Source: Bradyrhizobium diazoefficiens (GTDB taxonomy: Bacteria > Pseudomonadota > Alphaproteobacteria > Rhizobiales > Xanthobacteraceae). Taken from it: a DNA stretch of 64,000 nucleotides. Shown in pieces: positions 7,765-16,577 of the stretch. The DNA is taken from the NCBI RefSeq assembly GCF_016616425.1, contig NZ_CP067101.1:1116001-1180000 (forward strand), in the 5' to 3' direction. The notes beneath the pieces were generated by a model, which worked only from the letters and a program-made list of their open reading frames with translations, made no database searches and had not been told where the DNA came from. Within the stretch, counting starts at the first letter, position 1; each line of letters starts with the position of its first letter. The translations under genes were made by a program, and so were the position numbers.

Positions 7765-8562
7765 TCAGGTCGCGTAATCCGGCTCTCTGCGATCCAGCAT
7801 GCGCTTCAAGGCCGCAAAATGCCGCTGCGCGGGCGTGCGGCCGTTGTAGAGATGCTCGTCCATGTAGTCGCGCCGAGTCTTTTCCACCACGGGCGTCGGC
7901 AATTGCTTCAACGGCTGTCCGGTCCACATCGCATAGATCTGCACCTGGGCGGCGCGCTCGACATAATAGAGCTTGTCATAGGCGTCCGCGACGCTCGCGC
8001 CGACGGTGGAGATGCCGTGATTGGCCATGAACAGCACGGTCTTGTCGCCGATGACTTTGGCGAGCCGTGCACCTTCGGCTGGATCGAGGGCCGGTCCGGT
8101 ATATTCGTCGTCATAGGCAATCGCGCCGGAGAGACCGACTTCGGTCTGGCCGATCTCCTTGATACGCGGATCTTCCAGCCGCGTCAGCGCGCTGGCGTAG
8201 GGCATGTGCGTGTGAAACACCGCCTTGGCCTGCGGCAACGCCTTGTGGATCGGCGCGTGGATGCAATAGCAGGAGCGTTCGACCTCGCCCTCGCCGCGCT
8301 TGACCTCGGCATCGTCAATCCCGACCTCCATGAAGCATGAGGCGGTCACCTCCGACCAATGTGTGCCGAACGGAATCTGGTAGTAGCGGTCGCTGCGGCC
8401 GGGCACCACGAGAGTCAGGTGATTGAAGATGCCTTCGCTGAAGCCTTCCATGAAGGCCAGCCGGTGCGCGGCGGCGAGATCAACTCGCGCCTGCCACTCC
8501 TCGGCACTTATGTCTGCAAGCGATTTCGACTGGACCGATGTGGGCTCGACCCTGAACTGCAT
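7765..8562 (-). CDS. class II aldolase/adducin family protein
   Basis: About 265 residues from ATG (MQFRVEPTSVQ), preceded by a strong GGGAGGAT site; the longer open frame upstream is not supported. Class II aldolase features: FSEGIFNHLTLVVPG, the zinc His cluster in AVFHTHMPYASAL, LSGAIAYDDEYTG, and VLFMANHGISTVG with the third metal His. These enzymes cleave or epimerise sugar phosphates or decarboxylate hydroxy acids using a divalent metal. The substrate is not evident and no sugar kinase or transporter adjoins. A ketopantoate-reductase-like gene is divergently transcribed 327 bases away, which may indicate a shared small-acid pathway. Confidence 0.88.
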   Translation of the reverse strand: MQFRVEPTSVQSKSLADISAEEWQARVDLAAAHRLAFMEGFSEGIFNHLTLVVPGRSDRYYQIPFGTHWSEVTASCFMEVGIDDAEVKRGEGEVERSCYCIHAPIHKALPQAKAVFHTHMPYASALTRLEDPRIKEIGQTEVGLSGAIAYDDEYTGPALDPAEGARLAKVIGDKTVLFMANHGISTVGASVADAYDKLYYVERAAQVQIYAMWTGQPLKQLPTPVVEKTRRDYMDEHLYNGRTPAQRHFAALKRMLDRREPDYAT

Positions 8563-8889
8563 GGCATCCTCCCGGTTTGATCTGCGCGGCATTGCGGTCG
8601 CACATCGCAACCGGCGCCTTGCTTGTCTTCGAACCTCCATGTTACCGCAATCGGCAATCGTCTTGGCCGAAATTGCCGCAATGCTCCCATCCCGTTTTTG
8701 CGCCTCGCGCAGGACCGGCCACGGCGTCAGGATGAACGAAAGCCGCAGGAAGGATGTTGCGATGGCGCGCCGGAATACCGGGAACCACACGCGCAAGCCG
8801 CGCTGGCCGGCTGAACCTCCGCCCGCCGCAATTTCGGCCGATACTGCCGGGGAATACGGGCCCTGCAGCGATTCCCGGAGGTTCGATTG
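8563..8889. other. divergent intergenic region between aldolase and reductase genes
   Basis: 327 bases with no convincing gene. It must hold the promoters of both flanking genes. A short plus-strand frame (from the ATG at 8731) reaches the reductase start but has no ribosome site of note and shows low-complexity Pro/Arg composition. No strong palindrome was found. Confidence 0.4.
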
Positions 8890-9825
8890 ATGTCCCTGAG
8901 CGATCACGCCGCCACGTCCGAACGCCGTCGCATTGCCGTGGTCGGCCTCGGCAGTATCGGCGGCATCATCGCCGGTTCGCTCGATGCGGCCGGCCGGCAC
9001 CACGTCACCGCCTGCGTGAGACGCGGGATCGAACGACTGGTCGTCGAACGCCCTGACCGCATCATCGAGGCACAGCCGCGCGTGCTGACCGATCCGTCAC
9101 AGGTCGAAATCCATGACTGGGTGCTGTTGTGCACCAAGGCGCAGGACACCGCGTCGAGTGCGCCCTGGCTGCAAAGGTTGTGCGGCCCCACCACCCATGT
9201 CGCAGTTCTGCAGAACGGCATCGGTCATGCCGAACGGCTCGCGCCGTTTGTCGGGCCCGCAACCGTCGTGCCGACCATCGTCTACTACAATGGCGAGCGG
9301 CTTGCGCCCGACCGCGTGCGCTATCGCCGCGCCAGCGACTACGATTTTGCGGTCGGCGATGACGCCGGAGGCCGCGGATTCGTGGACCTGCTCGAGGGGA
9401 CCTCGATGGAGATCCTGGTCAGCGCCGATTTCAAGACCATCGCGTGGCGCAAGCTCCTGCTCAATGCCGTAGCCAATCCGATCACCGCACTCACCCTCCA
9501 GCGCCAGGGTGTCTTCCGTCGCGAGGACATAGGCGAACTGGTGCTGTCCGCCCTGGAAGAGGCGGCGGCAGTCGCGCGTGCCGACGGAGCTCAGCTTGCG
9601 AACGACGAGGCTTCGAAACTCCGGGCGATGCTGCTGACCTTCCCACCCGACGCCGGCACCTCGATGTATTTCGACCGGCTGGCGGGACGCCGCTCGGAGG
9701 TGGACGCACTCACTGGCGCGGTGGTCGCGGCCGGCGAGCGCCATCACATCGCCACGCCGATCTGTCGTATGCTACTGACCTTGATGCGCGCAGCGGACAG
9801 CGCGCCGCTTGCGGTCAAGGATTGA
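8890..9825 (+). CDS. ketopantoate reductase (ApbA/PanE) family oxidoreductase
   Basis: About 311 residues. ATG is chosen, with GGAGG eight bases upstream; a TTG one codon earlier is an alternative. The N-terminal Rossmann site RRIAVVGLGSIGGIIAGSLD (residues 13-32) binds NAD(P)H. CTKAQDTASSAPWLQ and VLQNGIGHAERLA match the ketopantoate reductase core, and FKTIAWRKLLLNAVANPITA carries the conserved catalytic Lys/Asn region. The family reduces 2-oxo acids such as ketopantoate; many paralogues act on other substrates. No panB or panC is nearby, so the pantothenate role is unproven and no gene symbol is given. It is divergent from the class II aldolase. Confidence 0.85.
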   Translation: MSLSDHAATSERRRIAVVGLGSIGGIIAGSLDAAGRHHVTACVRRGIERLVVERPDRIIEAQPRVLTDPSQVEIHDWVLLCTKAQDTASSAPWLQRLCGPTTHVAVLQNGIGHAERLAPFVGPATVVPTIVYYNGERLAPDRVRYRRASDYDFAVGDDAGGRGFVDLLEGTSMEILVSADFKTIAWRKLLLNAVANPITALTLQRQGVFRREDIGELVLSALEEAAAVARADGAQLANDEASKLRAMLLTFPPDAGTSMYFDRLAGRRSEVDALTGAVVAAGERHHIATPICRMLLTLMRAADSAPLAVKD

Positions 9826-9842
9826 GCTCTCGCCCGAGGCCG

Positions 9843-11486
9843 CTAGGCGCTCCGCGCGAGCGCGCCGTCGATCATGTTCACGGCGTTCTGCACGCCGTAT
9901 ACCGCGACGAAGGAGCCGAAGCGCGGACCCTTCTCCTGGCCGAGCAGCACCTGGTAGAGCATGTTGAACCAGTCGAGCGTGACGCCAGGACGACCGTCCT
10001 TGCCCTTCTTGACCTGGTCGAGGAACGGCTCGCGGCGGCCGATCTCGTAGACGACGTTCTGGATGTCTTCGGCCGAAGCGTCCTGCGCCAGCTGTGACAG
10101 CGCATCGCGCAGATCCTGCAGCGCCGCGCGCTCGGTCTCCGTGGGCACGCGGAACTGCTTCGTCGGCGCGACGAAGTCGCGGTAATAATTGATGGCGTAG
10201 CCGACCATGGCGTCGAGCTTCGGATGCGTCTGCGGGCTCACGCCCGGGCGGTAGCGGCCGATGAAGCCCCATAGCGTCTCGGCATTCTCCGCGTTCGACG
10301 ACGACACCAGCGTCAGCAGGAGCTGGAAGGTAACCGGCATGTCGCCCTTCGGCGGATGGCCGTTGTGGATGTGCCAGACCGGATTACCGAGCTGCTGCTT
10401 GTCGTCCTGCCTGGCAAAGCCGTCGATGAACTGCTGGTAGTCGTCGACGTTGCGCGGGATGACGTCGAAATACAGCCGCTTGGCCGCCTTCGGCTCGCGA
10501 TACATGAACAGCGACAGCGATTCCGGCGAGGCGTAGCGCAGCCATTCGTCGATGGTGAGGCCGTTGCCCTTCGACTTCGAGATCTTCTGGCCCTGCTCGT
10601 CGAGGAAGAGCTCGTAATTGAAGCCTTCGGGCGGCGTGCCGCCCAGCGCCCTGGCGATCGCGCCGGAGAGCTTTACCGAATCGATCAGGTCCTTGCCGGC
10701 CATTTCGTAGTCGACGCCGAGCGCGACCCAGCGCATCGCCCAGTCGGCCTTCCACTGGCACTTGACGTTGCCGCCGGTGACTGATGTCTCGACCTCCTGG
10801 TTCGTGTCAGGGTCGACATAGGTCACCGTGCCCGCCGCAACGTCGCGGCGGATCATCGGCACCTGCAGCACGACACCGGTGATCTTGCTGATCGGAAGGA
10901 ACGGCGAATAGGTCGCGCGGCGATCGGGACCCAGCGTCGGCAGGATGATCGCCATGACCTTGTCGTAGGCGGCGAGCATCTTGAGCAGCGTCGCGTCGAA
11001 GCGGCCTGATGTGTAGTAGTCCGTCGAGCTTGCGAACTCGTAGTCGAAGCCGAAATGATCGAGAAAGGCGCGCAGGCGCGCATTGTTGTGGTGCCCGAAC
11101 GAGGGGTACTCGTTGGAGAACGGATCCGGCACCTGCGTCAGCGGCTTGCCGAGATGCGCAGCCAGCATCTCCTTGTTCGGGACGTTGTCCGGCACTTTCC
11201 GAAACCCGTCCATGTCGTCGGAGAAGGCGAGCAGGCGCGTCTTGATCTTGTCCTCGGTCAGCACGCGGAAGGCGTGCCGCACCATCGAGGTGCGCGCGAC
11301 CTCTCCGAACGTGCCGATATGCGGCAGGCCCGACGGCCCGTAGCCGGTCTCGAACAGCACCTCGTCCTTCGGGCTCTTCTTCAACCGCGCGACAATGGCC
11401 TTCGCCTGCTCGAACGGCCAGGCGTTGGATTGCTCGGCGAGCGTGCGAAGATCGCTCGGGCTCATGTTAGGATCGATAACGGACAT
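9843..11486 (-). CDS. lysK: lysine--tRNA ligase, class I (LysRS1)
   Basis: 547 residues from [13 protein letters not shown], with GGAGG upstream; the frame stays open a little further up. It charges tRNA-Lys. The class I Rossmann signatures are present: HIGT at residues 56-59 and KISKS at 301-305 ([10 protein letters not shown]). This is the archaeal-type enzyme found in many Alphaproteobacteria, unrelated to the class II LysRS of E. coli. The C-terminal anticodon-binding helical domain follows ([20 protein letters not shown]...). The single-gene unit is flanked by a repeat upstream and converges with the reductase gene. Confidence 0.95.
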   Translation of the reverse strand: MSVIDPNMSPSDLRTLAEQSNAWPFEQAKAIVARLKKSPKDEVLFETGYGPSGLPHIGTFGEVARTSMVRHAFRVLTEDKIKTRLLAFSDDMDGFRKVPDNVPNKEMLAAHLGKPLTQVPDPFSNEYPSFGHHNNARLRAFLDHFGFDYEFASSTDYYTSGRFDATLLKMLAAYDKVMAIILPTLGPDRRATYSPFLPISKITGVVLQVPMIRRDVAAGTVTYVDPDTNQEVETSVTGGNVKCQWKADWAMRWVALGVDYEMAGKDLIDSVKLSGAIARALGGTPPEGFNYELFLDEQGQKISKSKGNGLTIDEWLRYASPESLSLFMYREPKAAKRLYFDVIPRNVDDYQQFIDGFARQDDKQQLGNPVWHIHNGHPPKGDMPVTFQLLLTLVSSSNAENAETLWGFIGRYRPGVSPQTHPKLDAMVGYAINYYRDFVAPTKQFRVPTETERAALQDLRDALSQLAQDASAEDIQNVVYEIGRREPFLDQVKKGKDGRPGVTLDWFNMLYQVLLGQEKGPRFGSFVAVYGVQNAVNMIDGALARSA

Positions 11487-11555
11487 CAAGAAGGGCCTCC
11501 GGGCCGCGGAAAATAGCGATTTCCGGTCAGAATGCAATTTTGTGGGCGGTGTCAG

Positions 11556-11667
11556 ACCCTCACCCTGAGGAGCGCGCTCTTTGCGCGCGTCTCGAAGGGC
11601 GAGGCTACCGGCGGTGCGTTCATCCTTCGAGACGCTTGCTACGCAAGCCCTCAGGATGAGGAAGTGA
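11556..11667. repeat. intergenic palindromic repeat, family D (CCTGAGG type)
   Basis: Starts CCCTCACCCTGAGGAGCGCG and ends CCTCAGGATGAGG, with an inner GCGTCTCGAAGG / CCTTCGAGACGC inverted repeat. It lies between the start of lysK and the stop of the solute-binding protein gene, and can fold into one long imperfect hairpin. Confidence 0.75.
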
Positions 11668-11681
11668 GAGCAGCGAAGAAC

Positions 11682-12641
11682 CTAGAACGGGCTCACCGAG
11701 AAATACCGCAGCCACAGATCGGTGTAGCGGCCTTTTTCCCAGACGCGGAACAGGGCCCAGTTCAGGGCCTGGCGCAGCACGTCGTTGCCCTTGCGCACGG
11801 CGATGCCGATGCCTTCGCCGAAGAAACGGCTCTCGACGAAGGGACCGCCTGAGAAGGCGCAGCAATCGCCGGAATCCGTGCCGTTGATCCAGAACGCGAG
11901 CGAGATGGCGTCGCCGAAGATGAAATCGACCTCGCCCTTGCGCAAAGCGTTCCGGAGCGCATCGTCATTGGGATAGGCATGCAGCTCCGCATCGGTGAAC
12001 ATCGCTTTCAGATAGGCCTCGTGCGCGGAGCCAGCGATGACGCCGACTTTCTTGCCCTCGAGATATTCGGGCCGGATTTCCGCCATCACCGCGTCCTTGC
12101 GCGAGACGAAGCGCGCCGGCACCCGGTAATAGGGATCGGTGAAGTCGACCCGGGCACGCAGCTGCGGGGTGACCGCCATCGAGGCGATGATGGCATCGCC
12201 CCGGTTGGAGCTGAGCGCGTCGACCAGCGTCTCGAAGCGGCGCATCTGCACGGTGCAGGTGACCTTGATCTCCTCGCACAGGCTGCGTGCGAGATCGACG
12301 TTGAAGCCGGCCGGGTTGCCGTCGGCGCCGGTGAAGTTGAACGGCGGATAATCGGTCTCGGTCAGGAAACGGATCACGGTCAGGCGCGACAGGTCCGGTC
12401 GTTCCGGTCGCCGCCGCGGATCCCAGAAGCCGGGCACGGCCTGCGGAGCGGCTTGGGGCGCGACCGCCGGCGCGGCCTGGGGTGCCGCCGGGGGCTGCTT
12501 GGCCGGGGCCTGAGCCTTGGCGGCAGGCAGGCCCGCGAGCAGGCAGGCGCCGACGGCTAACCCCGTCAGCAAGCTACGGGCAGATTTGGACGATTTCGCC
12601 TGGTGCGATGGAGCCATCGGCCGGAAATGGACGAATTTCAT
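11682..12641 (-). CDS. periplasmic solute-binding protein, family 3 type (PBP2 fold)
   Basis: 319 residues. An N-terminal signal peptide is visible (SARSLLTGLAVGACLLAGL, cleavage near AAKAQA), followed by a long Ala/Pro/Gln-rich linker (residues 45-70). The mature domain has FLTETDYPPFNFTGADGNPA, GFNVDLARSLCEE, AIIASMAVTPQLRARVDFTD, and LRKGEVDFIFGDAISLAFWI, the standard amino-acid or organic-acid binding-protein motifs (SBP_bac_3). It would capture a small solute in the periplasm. No permease or ATPase gene adjoins, so it is an orphan component or a periplasmic sensor. The ligand is unknown. Confidence 0.88.
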   Translation of the reverse strand: MKFVHFRPMAPSHQAKSSKSARSLLTGLAVGACLLAGLPAAKAQAPAKQPPAAPQAAPAVAPQAAPQAVPGFWDPRRRPERPDLSRLTVIRFLTETDYPPFNFTGADGNPAGFNVDLARSLCEEIKVTCTVQMRRFETLVDALSSNRGDAIIASMAVTPQLRARVDFTDPYYRVPARFVSRKDAVMAEIRPEYLEGKKVGVIAGSAHEAYLKAMFTDAELHAYPNDDALRNALRKGEVDFIFGDAISLAFWINGTDSGDCCAFSGGPFVESRFFGEGIGIAVRKGNDVLRQALNWALFRVWEKGRYTDLWLRYFSVSPF

Positions 12642-12716
12642 TGGGATCGGAGGGCCTTATAGACCATCCCGGCGGGAACGCGAGCAGGGAATGTGGCCGA
12701 GGTGAAGGTCTTTCGG

Positions 12717-12803
12717 TCGTCATTGCCGGGCGCGTCCCGGGCATCCACGAACTTTGTCTCCACGCCCAAGAACGTGGATGGCCGGGACAAGCCCGGCCAT
12801 GAC
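12717..12803. repeat. intergenic palindromic repeat, family B (CGGGCATCCACG type)
   Basis: GTCATTGCCGGGCGCGTCCC, GGGCATCCACG and its complement ACGTGGATGGCCGGGACAAG with CCCGGCCATGACAC form a long imperfect palindrome. Copies of the same design occur at 30952-31043 and 53658-53780. Frames crossing it read peptides like MAGLVPAIH or RDKPGHD, which are not genuine protein sequence. Confidence 0.8.
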
Positions 12804-12838
12804 ACGGTGTGGAAAGCAGTTGCGACCAGAGAAGGCGC

Positions 12839-13429
12839 TCAGAGATACTTCTTCAAATCAGCCGCGGCCTCTTCCGGCGTCCGCTTCAGGTTGAACGGCG
12901 ACACGAAGCGGCCGTCGCGGTCCATCAGATAGATCAGTGCGGTGTGGTCCATGGTGTAGTCGCCGTCCTTGGTCGGGACTTTCTTGGCGTAGACCCGGTA
13001 GGAGGTGATAACCTTGGCGGTCTCGGCGGGATCGCCGCTGAGGCCTTCGAGGTGCGGATCGAAGCTCGACAGATACTCCTTCATGATCGCCGGCGTATCG
13101 CGCTCCGGATCGACCGAGATGAAGATGGCATTGACCTTCTCGGCGTCCCTGCCCATCGCGCGCAGCACTTCCGACATCTCGAACAGCGAGGTCGGGCAGA
13201 CGTCGGGGCAATGGGTGTAGCCGAAGAAGATCAGAGTCGGCTTGCCCTTGAGACTCTTGTCGGTGACGGCCTTGCCGTTCTGGTCGGTGAGCTGGAACGG
13301 GCCGCCGATCGCGGCCGGCTGCGCCAGCTTGCTGGCCCCGCCCATGGCCCAGAACATGATCAGGAGCCCAACAACGAGGCTTGCGGCGAAGGCGGTCGCG
13401 ATCACCAGCGGACGGGTGGCGGAACTCAT
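12839..13429 (-). CDS. SCO1/SenC family copper chaperone
   Basis: 196 residues with one N-terminal membrane anchor (residues 8-28) and a thioredoxin fold facing the periplasm. The copper ligands are present: CPDVC (Cys74 and Cys78 in THCPDVCPT) and the distal His162 in YTMDHTALIYL. SCO proteins deliver copper to the CuA centre of cytochrome c oxidase or act as thiol reductants for it. No oxidase genes are in view. A small membrane protein gene lies 24 bases upstream on the same strand, so the two probably form an operon. Confidence 0.94.
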   Translation of the reverse strand: MSSATRPLVIATAFAASLVVGLLIMFWAMGGASKLAQPAAIGGPFQLTDQNGKAVTDKSLKGKPTLIFFGYTHCPDVCPTSLFEMSEVLRAMGRDAEKVNAIFISVDPERDTPAIMKEYLSSFDPHLEGLSGDPAETAKVITSYRVYAKKVPTKDGDYTMDHTALIYLMDRDGRFVSPFNLKRTPEEAAADLKKYL

Positions 13430-13453
13430 GAGCGGAAAACTTCCTGTCTCGGA

Positions 13454-13648
13454 TCAGAAGCAGGCGGCGAAGCCGGTCCTGATCATTTCGAAGAACATCT
13501 GCGTGCCGTAGTGGAACCATAGCGCCAGCGCGCCGAGCACGAGCAAACCGCCGATCGCGGCGCCTGCCCACAGCAGCACGGATGGCGTCCTGCCGGCAGT
13601 GGACGAATTGTCCTGTAACGGATGCGTCGGATGCAGTGGTTGAGCCAT
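13454..13648 (-). CDS. small single-pass membrane protein upstream of SCO
   Basis: 64 residues: a polar Pro/Ser-rich N-terminus (MAQPLHPTHPLQDNSS), one transmembrane helix (about residues 24-45, VLLWAGAAIGGLLVLGALAL) and a short tail WFHYGTQMFFEMIRTGFAACF. I do not recognise a named family. The clean codon pattern, its own ATG and the 24-base spacing to the SCO gene support a real gene. A role alongside SCO in copper or oxidase assembly is an inference from position only. Confidence 0.65.
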   Translation of the reverse strand: MAQPLHPTHPLQDNSSTAGRTPSVLLWAGAAIGGLLVLGALALWFHYGTQMFFEMIRTGFAACF

Positions 13649-13756
13649 GACTACGATCGGGGCGAAGGCCCCGGTTCCCGCCTTCAGATAAGCTCTGGCC
13701 GGCCTGCGGGCAAGGCGCCGCTGGCGGGCCAGAACGAACTTGTCAGGCCGAGAACA

Positions 13757-14278
13757 TCAGTGCAGCAGCTGGCCTTGGGCGGATTCGATCTGGTGCGCCC
13801 GCGGGAGAGCCCGGCGCGACGGCTTGATGGCCGAGGCCTGCGCGTCCAGGTAGCAGGGCTTGTACATGGCCTGGAGCTGCTTGCCCCTCAGGAACAGCAT
13901 GTGCGGGGTGAGGCCGCCGCGCTGGCTGATCCAGCGCCTCACCTGCGAGGGGTACATCGAATAGAGCATCTGGGTCGCCTCAGTATTGGTGACGGCGCGG
14001 CCATTGCTGCCGAAATCCCACGCGGCGTGGAAGCCGAGCGTCGCGCTCGAGGTCACGCAGATGCGGTTATGCGGGATGGCGCCGAGGACGATGGTGCAGG
14101 CGGAGGCGCAGAGGCCGTCGATGATAACGGTTTCGCCTGACTGACGCAGGTCCTGGTATCTGTCGACGTAGGTTCCAATCCGGCCGCCGCGGTCATCCGC
14201 GATCCGAACCACCGCGTGAGAAGTCCCCATGCCGGCGATCAACAGAACCGCCGCAAGCAACCCTGTCAGAAACTTCAT
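13757..14278 (-). CDS. secreted ClpP/SppA-like hydrolase-fold protein (COG3904-like)
   Basis: 173 residues from MKFLTGLLAAVLLIAGMG; this ATG is chosen because GGGGGA precedes it and it begins a clear signal peptide ending near SHAVV. The mature part reads GGRIGTYVDRYQDLRQSGET, VIIDGLCASACTIVLGAIPH, ICVTSSATLGFHAAW. The order (strand, small-residue turn with SAC, hydrophobic helix, then GFHAA) matches the Ser and His region of ClpP-fold serine proteases and the periplasmic COG3904 group. The nucleophile would be Ser in CASACT and the base His in GFHAA. The C-terminal tail is basic. Substrate and partners are unknown. Confidence 0.65.
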   Translation of the reverse strand: MKFLTGLLAAVLLIAGMGTSHAVVRIADDRGGRIGTYVDRYQDLRQSGETVIIDGLCASACTIVLGAIPHNRICVTSSATLGFHAAWDFGSNGRAVTNTEATQMLYSMYPSQVRRWISQRGGLTPHMLFLRGKQLQAMYKPCYLDAQASAIKPSRRALPRAHQIESAQGQLLH

Positions 14279-14537
14279 TGTCCCCCGCCCCAGTCGAATC
14301 TGCGTGTCAGGTGGTGATGCACGGCTAGCGTCTGTCGTAACCAAGGTTTTGTCTAGGCAGGCCGGCTCGCTCAAAACAAATTCAAATCCAGTGTTGCGTC
14401 CGCGCTGCACTCGATGGGTCTGTATCCCAAAGTGGAACAAGTTAACGATGTCCTACGCGCCGCACCCTTGATCTCAGTTACAACCATTGGCTTCAATCCG
14501 GGCAACTACAGGGGGGAACCTGTGGAGGGGGAGATAC

Positions 14538-16196
14538 ATGGCTGAAGAGACGGACGTCATCGTTGTCGGCGCAGGGCTATCGGGATTGGCGGCCGCAACC
14601 GAGATCGCCGACGCGGGCAAGCGCGTGGTCGTGGTCGACCAGGAAGGCGAGCAGTCGCTCGGCGGCCAGGCGTTCTGGTCGTTCGGCGGATTGTTCCTGG
14701 TCGATTCGCCGGAACAGCGCCGGCTCGGCATCAAGGATTCCTTCGACTTGGCCATGCAGGACTGGATCGGCGCCGCAGGTTTCGACCGCGACGAGGATTT
14801 CTGGCCGCGGCAATGGGCCGAGGCCTATGTGGCGTTCGCGGCTGGCGAGAAGCGCGCCTGGCTGCGGGCGATGGGCCATCGCATCTTTCCCGTGGTCGGC
14901 TGGGCCGAACGCGGCGGCTACGACGCCATGGGCCACGGCAATTCCGTGCCGCGCTTTCACGTCACCTGGGGCACCGGCCCCGGTATCGTCGAGCCGTTCG
15001 AGCGCCGCGCACGCGAGGCCGCCAGCAGCGGCCGGCTGAGCTTCAGGTTCCGTCACCGCGTCGACGCGCTCTCGATCGCCAACGGCACGGTGGATGGCGT
15101 CAGCGGCGCCATCCTCGCCCCCGACACGATCGAGCGCGGCAAGAGTTCCTCGCGCCATGTGGTCGGCGAGTTTGCGCTGAAGGCGCAGGCCGTGATCGTC
15201 GCCTCCGGCGGCATCGGCGGCAATCACGAGCTGGTCCGGCAGAACTGGCCGAAGCGGCTCGGTGATGCCCCGAAATTCATGATCTCCGGCGTGCCCGAGC
15301 ATGTCGACGGCCGCATGATCGGCATCACGGAGAAATCGGGCGCGCGGCTGATCAACCGCGACCGCATGTGGCATTACGTCGAGGGCATCCAGAACTGGTC
15401 GCCGATCTGGCCGCGCCACGGCATCCGCATCCTGCCCGGGCCCTCCTCGATGTGGTTCGACGCCACCGGCACGCGTCTGCCGGCGCCGCTCTTCCCCGGC
15501 TCCGACACGCTCGGCCAGCTCAAATACATCATGTCGACGGGCTATGATTATTCCTGGTTCATCCTGACCCAGAGCATCATCAAGAAGGAGTTTGCGCTGT
15601 CGGGCTCGGAGCAGAACCCCGATCTCACCGGCAGGAGCTGGCGCATGACCTTGCGCCGCGCCACCAACAAGGGCGCGCCGGCGCCGGTGGAAGCGTTCAA
15701 AAGCCATGGCGTCGACTTCATCGTACGGGACAAGATCGAGGACCTTGTTGCGGAGATGAACAAGCTTGCCGGCAGCGATCTCCTCAAGCTCGAGCACATC
15801 AGGATGCAGATCGAGGCGCGCGACCGCGAGATCGCCAATCCCTACGTCAAGGATGCGCAGGTGATGAACATCCACAATGCGCGCCGCTATATCGGCGACA
15901 GACTGATCCGCACCGCCTCGCCACATAGAATTCTGGATCCCGCGCAGGGGCCGCTGATCGCGGTCAAGCTCAACATCCTCACCCGCAAGACGCTGGGCGG
16001 CTTCGAGACCGATCTTGAGTCCCGTGTGTTCGGCAGCGAGGGCCGCGTCATTCCCGGCCTCTATGCGGTCGGCGAAGCCGCCGGCTTCGGTGGCGGCGGC
16101 GTGCATGGCTATCGCTCGCTGGAGGGCACTTTCCTCGGCGGCTGTCTGTTCTCGGGGCGCAACGCGGGCCGTGCCGCCGCCAAGGCGGTGGGGTGA
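14538..16196 (+). CDS. FAD-binding dehydrogenase (succinate dehydrogenase flavoprotein/KsdD-like)
   Basis: 552 residues from MAEETDVIVVGAGLSGLAAA, chosen for the GGAGGGGGA site just upstream. The N-terminal dinucleotide site (residues 6-35: VIVVGAGLSGLAAATEIADA) and the C-terminal FAD contact GLYAVGEAAGFGGGGVHGYR, SLEGTFLGGCLFSGRNAGR place it in the fumarate reductase/3-ketosteroid dehydrogenase flavoprotein superfamily. It would oxidise a C-C bond using bound FAD. The actual substrate is not evident, and no steroid or fumarate pathway genes adjoin. The last codons (AAKAVG*) are followed by a short near-duplicate of the same sequence containing AAGGCGGTGG, a local slippage-type duplication just past the stop. 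Confidence 0.87.
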   Translation: MAEETDVIVVGAGLSGLAAATEIADAGKRVVVVDQEGEQSLGGQAFWSFGGLFLVDSPEQRRLGIKDSFDLAMQDWIGAAGFDRDEDFWPRQWAEAYVAFAAGEKRAWLRAMGHRIFPVVGWAERGGYDAMGHGNSVPRFHVTWGTGPGIVEPFERRAREAASSGRLSFRFRHRVDALSIANGTVDGVSGAILAPDTIERGKSSSRHVVGEFALKAQAVIVASGGIGGNHELVRQNWPKRLGDAPKFMISGVPEHVDGRMIGITEKSGARLINRDRMWHYVEGIQNWSPIWPRHGIRILPGPSSMWFDATGTRLPAPLFPGSDTLGQLKYIMSTGYDYSWFILTQSIIKKEFALSGSEQNPDLTGRSWRMTLRRATNKGAPAPVEAFKSHGVDFIVRDKIEDLVAEMNKLAGSDLLKLEHIRMQIEARDREIANPYVKDAQVMNIHNARRYIGDRLIRTASPHRILDPAQGPLIAVKLNILTRKTLGGFETDLESRVFGSEGRVIPGLYAVGEAAGFGGGGVHGYRSLEGTFLGGCLFSGRNAGRAAAKAVG

Positions 16197-16223
16197 CTAA
16201 CAAGGCGGTGGGCTAATTAAAAG

Positions 16224-16478
16224 GTGCGGCGGTGGATGCAGATCGGGGCGTTGCTTGCGGCGTTGACGGCTGCCTCAGTCGCATCTGCCGACACCATCGA
16301 CGTCAACGGCGTGAAGCGTTCCTACACCGCACAATTGCCGGCCAAGAGGCCGGCACCGCTCGTGGTCGTGCTGCACGGCAAGACCCAGCGCGGCGCCGAC
16401 ATGATCGCACGAACGGCCTGCCCCAGGTCGCGATGGCGCCGAGACGATGTGGGCATTCTTCAGTCAGTCCCTCGGTGA
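16224..16478 (+). pseudogene. internally deleted esterase gene (polyhydroxybutyrate depolymerase-like)
   Basis: The first 63 codons look like an intact N-terminus: a signal peptide (MQIGALLAALTAASVASA), then DTIDVNGVKRSYTAQLPAKR and PLVVVLHGKTQRGADMIA, matching the opening of secreted alpha/beta hydrolases of the PHB depolymerase/feruloyl esterase (LpqC-like) type. After that the frame turns to Arg-rich noise, and a different frame from 16433 reads DGAETMWAFFSQSLG, which resembles the C-terminal end of such enzymes. The middle two thirds, including the Ser nucleophile motif, are missing. The simplest reading is a large internal deletion with a frameshift. Confidence 0.65.
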
Positions 16479-16577
16479 ATCGGCGCATGCGTTGCCGGCG
16501 ACGCATGCGCCACCGAGGTGGCTGAGCGCGAGGCGCTGCGCTAGACAGGGCCGCCATTCCACCAGGAGATCCCCCAG

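Noticed and set aside
8731..8889. 52-codon frame upstream of the ketopantoate-reductase-like gene
   Set aside because: No ribosome site, low-complexity Pro/Arg composition, and it runs directly into the reductase leader; probably chance.
15800..16196. Flavin dehydrogenase as a definite 3-ketosteroid dehydrogenase
   Set aside because: Superfamily motifs are present but no steroid catabolism gene is near, so a specific substrate was not assigned.
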